Shown here: positions 12,914 through 16,663 of the stretch, in pieces | Numbering within the stretch: position 1 is the stretch's first letter | How the letters are laid out: each line of letters begins with the position of its first letter | Source of the DNA: Candidatus Gastranaerophilales bacterium | GTDB lineage: Bacteria; Cyanobacteriota; Vampirovibrionia; Gastranaerophilales; Gastranaerophilaceae | Assembly: GCA_003150395.1 (NCBI GenBank) | Contig: QAMI01000061.1 | Span: 1-16,663, forward strand | Direction: 5' to 3' | DNA: 16,663 nt | Translations under genes and position numbers: made by a program | The notes under the pieces: generated by a model | Told to the model about the DNA's origin: nothing | Seen by the model: the letters and a program-made list of their open reading frames with translations, nothing else | Database searches by the model: none

Positions 12914-15181
12914 TTATAATTCAATCAAAACACCCATTTTGTCTTTTTGAACTTCAACCAGCGATTTGAAGTTATCCGCTTTAACCATATAGACATTCGG
13001 GTTGTCCATTCTTACCTGAAGCGGTTTGACGATGTTTCTGTCGAATTTTTTCAATACAAAGATTTCTTCACCTGATTTACCGATAATGGCAGATTTACCG
13101 TCGAGTGATACAAGATAAAATCCGCGGTCTTTGTCAATATCGTAGCCTGATTTGATGATTAAACCGCTAAGATTGTTTTCTCTTGTTTCATTACGCAAAG
13201 CTTCTATAGGATTTGTGGCAGTTTTTTTCGGCTCCGGAGCTTTACGCATATTGGCAAGCCCCTCGGCCACAACTTCTGAAAGTGAACTAGTAACTTTTGA
13301 TTTATCATCATTTATGATATTGAAATATTCATCAACGGTGATCATATCATAGTCGTTTGTTTCTGTTTTTAATTCGGTTTTCTTATTTAAAAGTCTGTCG
13401 CTTTTTGCAATTAAATCAGAGACGCTTAAGTTTGCATCTTTGAATGAGCGTGGGTTTGAGTGAAGCTGTGAGTAACCAAGATTAACATGAGGAGCTTCTT
13501 TAGGTAATTCGAGTTGAACTCTTCTGTGTTTAACTCGTTTATTTCTTTGAGTTTCTTCAAGCGCTATTTTTTCAGCAAACGCTTTTAGTCTGACTGTTTT
13601 GTTAATTTCGTTGTGAATTGCAGCTGTTTCTTCAGCTACAGAATTTTGTGCAGATAAATTAGTTTCTGATTCTTTAATATCTTCTTCAATATTTGTTTTT
13701 TCAACACTTGGAGAGGCTTGCAGTAATCTTTCAAATTTTTGAATGCGGCTTTCTGCATCTGTTACATATTTAGGCTGTGCGGCTTTTGGCTCAGGTCTGT
13801 TTTTAGAAACAGGTTTTGCCGGCTGTTGAACAGGCTGAGACTTTTTAGGCTGCGGCTTGTTTTCTGAGTTTTTTGGTGCAGGAATATTATTAACAGCTTT
13901 TTGCGGTTTTGATTTTACCTTCGGAGTTTCTTTTATGATTTTTGCAGGTTGTTCTTTTGAAGCCAAAATTTTGTATTGCGAAGTTTCCTGCGGGACAACG
14001 TTTTGTCCGGAGGCGTCAATATATTGCTGATATTTTTCCTGCCAGCTTAAATTTTCGTTGTTGATAATATTGTCGTAGCTTGGAGCAGGGGCTTGTTTCT
14101 TTGAGGCAATGTTGTTAAGAAAAACATTTTTCATAATTTGTGATCTTCTGAGAGAATTTTTGATTAAATTGAAAAGTGCTATAATACAAATCAGCGGTAT
14201 AAAAACAATAGCTAATGTAGCAGGCATATTCTGCGGTATCCTTCCTAAGATGTTACTTTTTATGTCTGAAAAATTATTTTTTGTGCCGGCTGAAACATTT
14301 TTGTCAGCAACTGGCATAGGAACAAGAGTATTTTCTTGAGCGACAGGGACAGCTTCTTTTGTTGGGACTGAAGGTATGTGAGAGGCTAAAATATTTTCGC
14401 CAATTTTTTCTCCGGCAGTTTTGGCATCAAAACTTGAAACCGGTGAGGTTTTTGGTTGTTCAGTTTTTTTAGCAGAACCTTCTTTTATGTGTGTTTCTTG
14501 TTTTGGCTGAATATTTGCGGCTTTTGTTTCGGTTTTTTTGTTAACAACAGGTTTTTCCTGCTTTTTGGAAACAGCTTTAGACTGGGCAGACTGTTTTGAC
14601 GCTGCTGCGGTTTTAGATTTTGCGATATCTGCAGCTGTTTTTGTCGGCTGAATTTCCGGCAATTTAAAAGCAGGTGCTTTTTGCGCCTGAGTTTGAGGTG
14701 TGCTTTGAGCCGTCTGGGCAGGAATTTGCGGAGCAGGTTTTGACTTTTGCTGTGCGATAAGTGCACGGTATTCACGCTGTTCCTGGGTTACGGGTGAACT
14801 TTTTGCGGTATTTGTTTTGATATCAACCGGACGGTTTGTGATTACAGTAACTTTTGTATAACCGTTTTGCCCGTCATCAATAGCTCGAACATCAACGTCT
14901 GATACGATATCTTTAACTGAGGTAAAATCCGGTTTTGCGCCGTTTGCACCGTTAACATTCGGCATTAAAATTACGTATTTATTATCTGATTTTTTAGTAA
15001 CAACAACATTATCCGCGTATGGACTGGACGTATATAGGGTAAATTCAAGGCCGTCAGAGGAACTTCTTCTGACATCGACCTGGTTGAGTGTATTGTCCGC
15101 AAGAGCCTGCGAACCTGAAAAGCTGGTCAAACTAAAACACAGTAATAAAACAAGACCGATTTTTTCGGATTTAATAATCAT
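12914..15181 (-). CDS. Large membrane-spanning protein with AMIN-like N-terminal domain
   Basis: A 755-residue protein with a modular layout. Residues 1-28 are a signal peptide (cleavage after QALA). Residues about 30-122 resemble an AMIN domain (NTLNQVDVRRSSSDGLEFTL; KYVILMPNV; YTKVTVITNRPVDI), a peptidoglycan-targeting module also found in PilQ and amidases. Residues about 130-315 are a Lys/Ala/Gln/Pro/Thr-rich unstructured tether. Residues 320-340 are a transmembrane segment followed by KNSLRR, a stop-transfer signature. Residues 350-650 are a second Pro/Lys/Gln-rich region with a charged, probably helical stretch. The last ~95 residues look folded (LSGLIIKSGYDIDKDRGFYL; GKSAIIGKSGEEIFVLKKF; NPNVYMVKADNFKSLVEV). 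The predicted topology puts AMIN outside and the C-terminal domain in the cytoplasm, a likely envelope-to-cytoplasm scaffold. I do not recognise the whole architecture. It is divergent from era; TATAAT at 15213-15218 is a likely -10. Confidence 0.82.
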   Translation of the reverse strand: MIIKSEKIGLVLLLCFSLTSFSGSQALADNTLNQVDVRRSSSDGLEFTLYTSSPYADNVVVTKKSDNKYVILMPNVNGANGAKPDFTSVKDIVSDVDVRAIDDGQNGYTKVTVITNRPVDIKTNTAKSSPVTQEQREYRALIAQQKSKPAPQIPAQTAQSTPQTQAQKAPAFKLPEIQPTKTAADIAKSKTAAASKQSAQSKAVSKKQEKPVVNKKTETKAANIQPKQETHIKEGSAKKTEQPKTSPVSSFDAKTAGEKIGENILASHIPSVPTKEAVPVAQENTLVPMPVADKNVSAGTKNNFSDIKSNILGRIPQNMPATLAIVFIPLICIIALFNLIKNSLRRSQIMKNVFLNNIASKKQAPAPSYDNIINNENLSWQEKYQQYIDASGQNVVPQETSQYKILASKEQPAKIIKETPKVKSKPQKAVNNIPAPKNSENKPQPKKSQPVQQPAKPVSKNRPEPKAAQPKYVTDAESRIQKFERLLQASPSVEKTNIEEDIKESETNLSAQNSVAEETAAIHNEINKTVRLKAFAEKIALEETQRNKRVKHRRVQLELPKEAPHVNLGYSQLHSNPRSFKDANLSVSDLIAKSDRLLNKKTELKTETNDYDMITVDEYFNIINDDKSKVTSSLSEVVAEGLANMRKAPEPKKTATNPIEALRNETRENNLSGLIIKSGYDIDKDRGFYLVSLDGKSAIIGKSGEEIFVLKKFDRNIVKPLQVRMDNPNVYMVKADNFKSLVEVQKDKMGVLIEL

Positions 15182-15287
15182 AAGTTTCCCGTTATTTTAC
15201 CTACTACTATATATTATATAATACATTGAGATAAAAAAAATTGCTAGTTTCTTAATAAATTTATACTTTTGTGTTAAGATTGTAAAC

Positions 15288-16178
15288 ATGAAAAGCGGAT
15301 TTGTAACTATAATAGGGCGTCCGAATGTCGGGAAATCAACACTTCTGAATCAAATTTTGGGGCAGAAAATTGTTATTACGACTGACAAAGCCCAAACCAC
15401 CAGAAAACGAATTAAAGGAATTTATACAACAAAAGAGGGTCAGATTGTTTTTGTTGACACGCCGGGCGTACACAAACCTTTAAACAAACTCGGGGAGTTT
15501 CTTCTTGATGAGGCAAAAATATCAATTCCTGATGCTGATTTGATATTATTTCTTGTTGACGGCTCTGAACCGGCGGGAAAGGGTGACAAATGGATTGCCC
15601 AAAACCTTCTTGAAACAGAAATTCCTGTCATTATTGTAATGAACAAGGTTGATAAGGTCAAAAAGCCGGACGTTGTTGAGAAGAACCTGATTTCTTACAA
15701 AACGCTTTTTGAAAAAAATCTTCCAATTTTGCGCGTTTCAGCTAAAACCGGAAGAAATATTGATACTTTAATCAGCGATATTTTCAAAAAACTTCCGGAT
15801 GGTGAATTTCTTTATCCGGAAGATGTTGTAACCGAAGAAACGATGCGTTCGGTGGCAGAGGAGGTTATCCGTGAAAAGATTCTTCTTAATACATCTGATG
15901 AGATTCCGCATTCTGTAGCTGTCAAAATTGAGAAATATCTGGAAACTGATGAAATTGACAGGATTTGGGCAAATATTTTCTGCGAAACCAAAAGCCAGAA
16001 AGGAATTTTGATAGGTAAGGGCGGTGCAATGCTCAAAAAAATCGGAACTGAGGCGCGGCTGGAGCTTGAAAAAATTGTTGAGAAAAAAGTTTTTCTTGGG
16101 CTTGAAGTGAAGGTTGAAAAAGATTGGCGCAAAAAAGAAAAATCTTTAAGAAATTTTGGTTACGAACAGGAAAAGTAG
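15288..16178 (+). CDS. era: GTPase Era
   Basis: A 296-residue ribosome assembly GTPase that binds the 3' end of 16S rRNA during 30S maturation. The GTPase domain shows G1 GRPNVGKS (10-17), G2 around TTRKRI (37-42), G3 DTPGVHKP (57-64), G4 NKVDK (119-123) and G5 SAKTG (151-155). The C-terminal KH RNA-binding domain has VKIEKYLETDEIDRIWANIF and GILIGKGGAMLKKIG, with the GKGG loop at 243-246, and ends with the basic DWRKKEKSLRNFGY typical of Era. Length is normal. No Shine-Dalgarno sequence is visible; TAAGAT (15275-15280) ends seven bases before the ATG, and a TATACT lies slightly upstream at 15262-15267. Transcription may continue into the small gene at 16234, since no terminator lies between them. 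Confidence 0.95.
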   Translation: MKSGFVTIIGRPNVGKSTLLNQILGQKIVITTDKAQTTRKRIKGIYTTKEGQIVFVDTPGVHKPLNKLGEFLLDEAKISIPDADLILFLVDGSEPAGKGDKWIAQNLLETEIPVIIVMNKVDKVKKPDVVEKNLISYKTLFEKNLPILRVSAKTGRNIDTLISDIFKKLPDGEFLYPEDVVTEETMRSVAEEVIREKILLNTSDEIPHSVAVKIEKYLETDEIDRIWANIFCETKSQKGILIGKGGAMLKKIGTEARLELEKIVEKKVFLGLEVKVEKDWRKKEKSLRNFGYEQEK

Positions 16179-16233
16179 CAAAAAAAAATTTTCAGGTATT
16201 TTGTTTAAATGTAGATTTATGAAAGGGAAACTT

Positions 16234-16482
16234 ATGTCAATTTATATGCCAATCAATCAGGTAAACATTCCAAAAGGCACAACTATTCAAGTTGGAAAAA
16301 TCGCAAAACAAACAGTAAATCAATTGCAGTTTAACCGTGCAATGGAGAATGTTCTAGGTCATACAAACAAGGATTATTTTAATCTTACGCATGCCTCAAA
16401 ACCTGAAAATTCTATTGCAAAGCCTCTAATTACTTTTGCAGAAGGTTTCAAGAATTTTTTTGAAAGAGGAACAATGTTCTAA
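16234..16482 (+). CDS. Small protein of unknown function downstream of era
   Basis: An 82-residue protein beginning MSIYMPINQVNIPKGTTI. The ATG at 16234 is preferred over one at 16219 because AAAGGG lies seven to eight bases upstream of it. It has no signal peptide, membrane segment or recognised motif. The middle is polar and probably helical (AKQTVNQLQFNRAMENVLG), and the end is aromatic (GFKNFFERGTMF). It starts 55 bases after the era stop and is followed by a clear terminator, so it is probably the last gene of an era transcript. The terminator and ribosome binding site support a real gene; the function is unknown. Confidence 0.7.
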   Translation: MSIYMPINQVNIPKGTTIQVGKIAKQTVNQLQFNRAMENVLGHTNKDYFNLTHASKPENSIAKPLITFAEGFKNFFERGTMF

Positions 16483-16518
16483 TCATTTGCGTTTAACGAA
16501 TTGAATATCGTAACCGAG

Positions 16519-16546
16519 AAGGTCCGCAATTTGGCGGACTTTTTTG
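16519..16546 (+). terminator. Terminator of the era transcript
   Basis: GTCCGC (16522-16527) / GCGGAC (16534-16539) with a six-base loop, extended by AAG/TTT including a wobble, and followed by a run of T. Confidence 0.88.
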
Positions 16547-16551
16547 TGGCC

Positions 16552-16608
16552 ATAATTATGTAATTTTGCATTTATTAGAATTTCGTGTTACAATAATTAT
16601 GTAATTTT
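16552..16608 (+). repeat. Two 16-bp direct repeats upstream of the right-edge gene
   Basis: ATAATTATGTAATTTT occurs at 16552-16567 and again at 16593-16608, identical, with starts 41 bases apart (about four helical turns). A possible promoter (TTTGCA at 16565-16570, 18 bases, TACAAT at 16589-16594) is overlapped by both copies, which suggests a regulator binding site. Confidence 0.6.
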
Positions 16609-16622
16609 AAAGGAGAGTGTGT

Positions 16623-16663
16623 ATGAAAAGTAAGATTATAACTGGGTTTCCGGGGGGGGGGGG
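16623..16663 (+). CDS. First codons of a truncated gene
   Basis: ATG at 16623 preceded by AAAGGAGAG, a strong ribosome binding site, starts MKSKIITGFP before the sequence becomes a run of 12 G. The basic start followed by hydrophobic residues could begin a signal peptide, but too little is visible to identify it. The Gly codons at the end are not trustworthy. Confidence 0.5.
   Translation, partial: MKSKIITGFPGGG
16652..16663. other. Terminal poly-G run, probable artefact
   Basis: The last 12 bases are all G, in a genome that otherwise has no such runs. Two-colour sequencing chemistry reports missing signal as G, so this is likely a read-end artefact at a contig edge. Confidence 0.8.

Noticed and set aside
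14485..14775. 96-codon alternative frame in the AMIN-like gene
   Set aside because: It arises from the Lys/Gln/Ala-rich low-complexity tether read in another frame; there is no start signal.
16234..16260. Upstream extension of the small gene to 16156, overlapping era
   Set aside because: The extra codons lack a ribosome binding site and read through the end of era; AAAGGG before 16234 supports the shorter form.

Overview
The window is AT-rich bacterial chromosome with mostly single-gene transcription units on both strands. Two prepilins share the N-terminal stretch GFTLAEVLITLGIIG. Together with the AT-rich composition, the leaderless-looking genes and a long AMIN-like membrane protein, this suggests an uncultured gut-type lineage such as Vampirovibrionia/Gastranaerophilales (non-photosynthetic cyanobacterial relatives). 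That is an inference: similar prepilin leaders occur in other phyla and no rRNA is present. The right end is a run of 12 G, probably a sequencing or assembly artefact.

Left part (1-3472): the C-terminus of an unrecognised plus-strand protein and its terminator; a gene-poor stretch with a possible decayed dispersed repeat; then on the minus strand a secreted TPR plus NHL-repeat protein and a GH77 4-alpha-glucanotransferase (malQ) with its own promoter. The stretch 3473-4262 has no convincing protein gene. It holds a candidate structured RNA on the minus strand, behind a strong promoter and starting with a stem at the predicted first base, and then the promoter and long hairpin-rich 5' UTR of the first prepilin.

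Middle (4263-9540): prepilin 1 and a strong terminator; a MAT-type O-acetyltransferase; two tRNA-Ser genes (CGA, GGA) on the minus strand; divergent aroA; a small membrane-anchored protein of unknown function; a CAT-anticodon tRNA; a nucleotide-sugar pyrophosphorylase whose terminator overlaps its stop codon; and tRNA-Lys(CTT). None of the four tRNA genes encodes CCA.

Right part (9494-16663): rsmI and a cysteine-rich second prepilin on the minus strand. The second prepilin is divergent from a small XRE-type regulator, and a dyad covers the -35 of its consensus promoter. Then come an orphan sugar-binding lipoprotein that appears to carry a palindromic repeat inserted in frame, a 755-residue AMIN-like transmembrane protein, divergent era, a small unknown protein, and the first codons of another gene preceded by a 16-bp direct repeat.

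Two features recur. Several genes (aroA, the 7381 gene, rsmI, the XRE gene) lack a Shine-Dalgarno sequence and start exactly six bases after a TAAAAT -10 box, which suggests leaderless mRNAs; others (malQ, the prepilins, the acetyltransferase) have clear ribosome binding sites. The gene set mixes housekeeping functions (era, rsmI, aroA, tRNAs) with surface and envelope functions (prepilins, AMIN protein, sugar activation and acetylation, sugar-binding lipoprotein).
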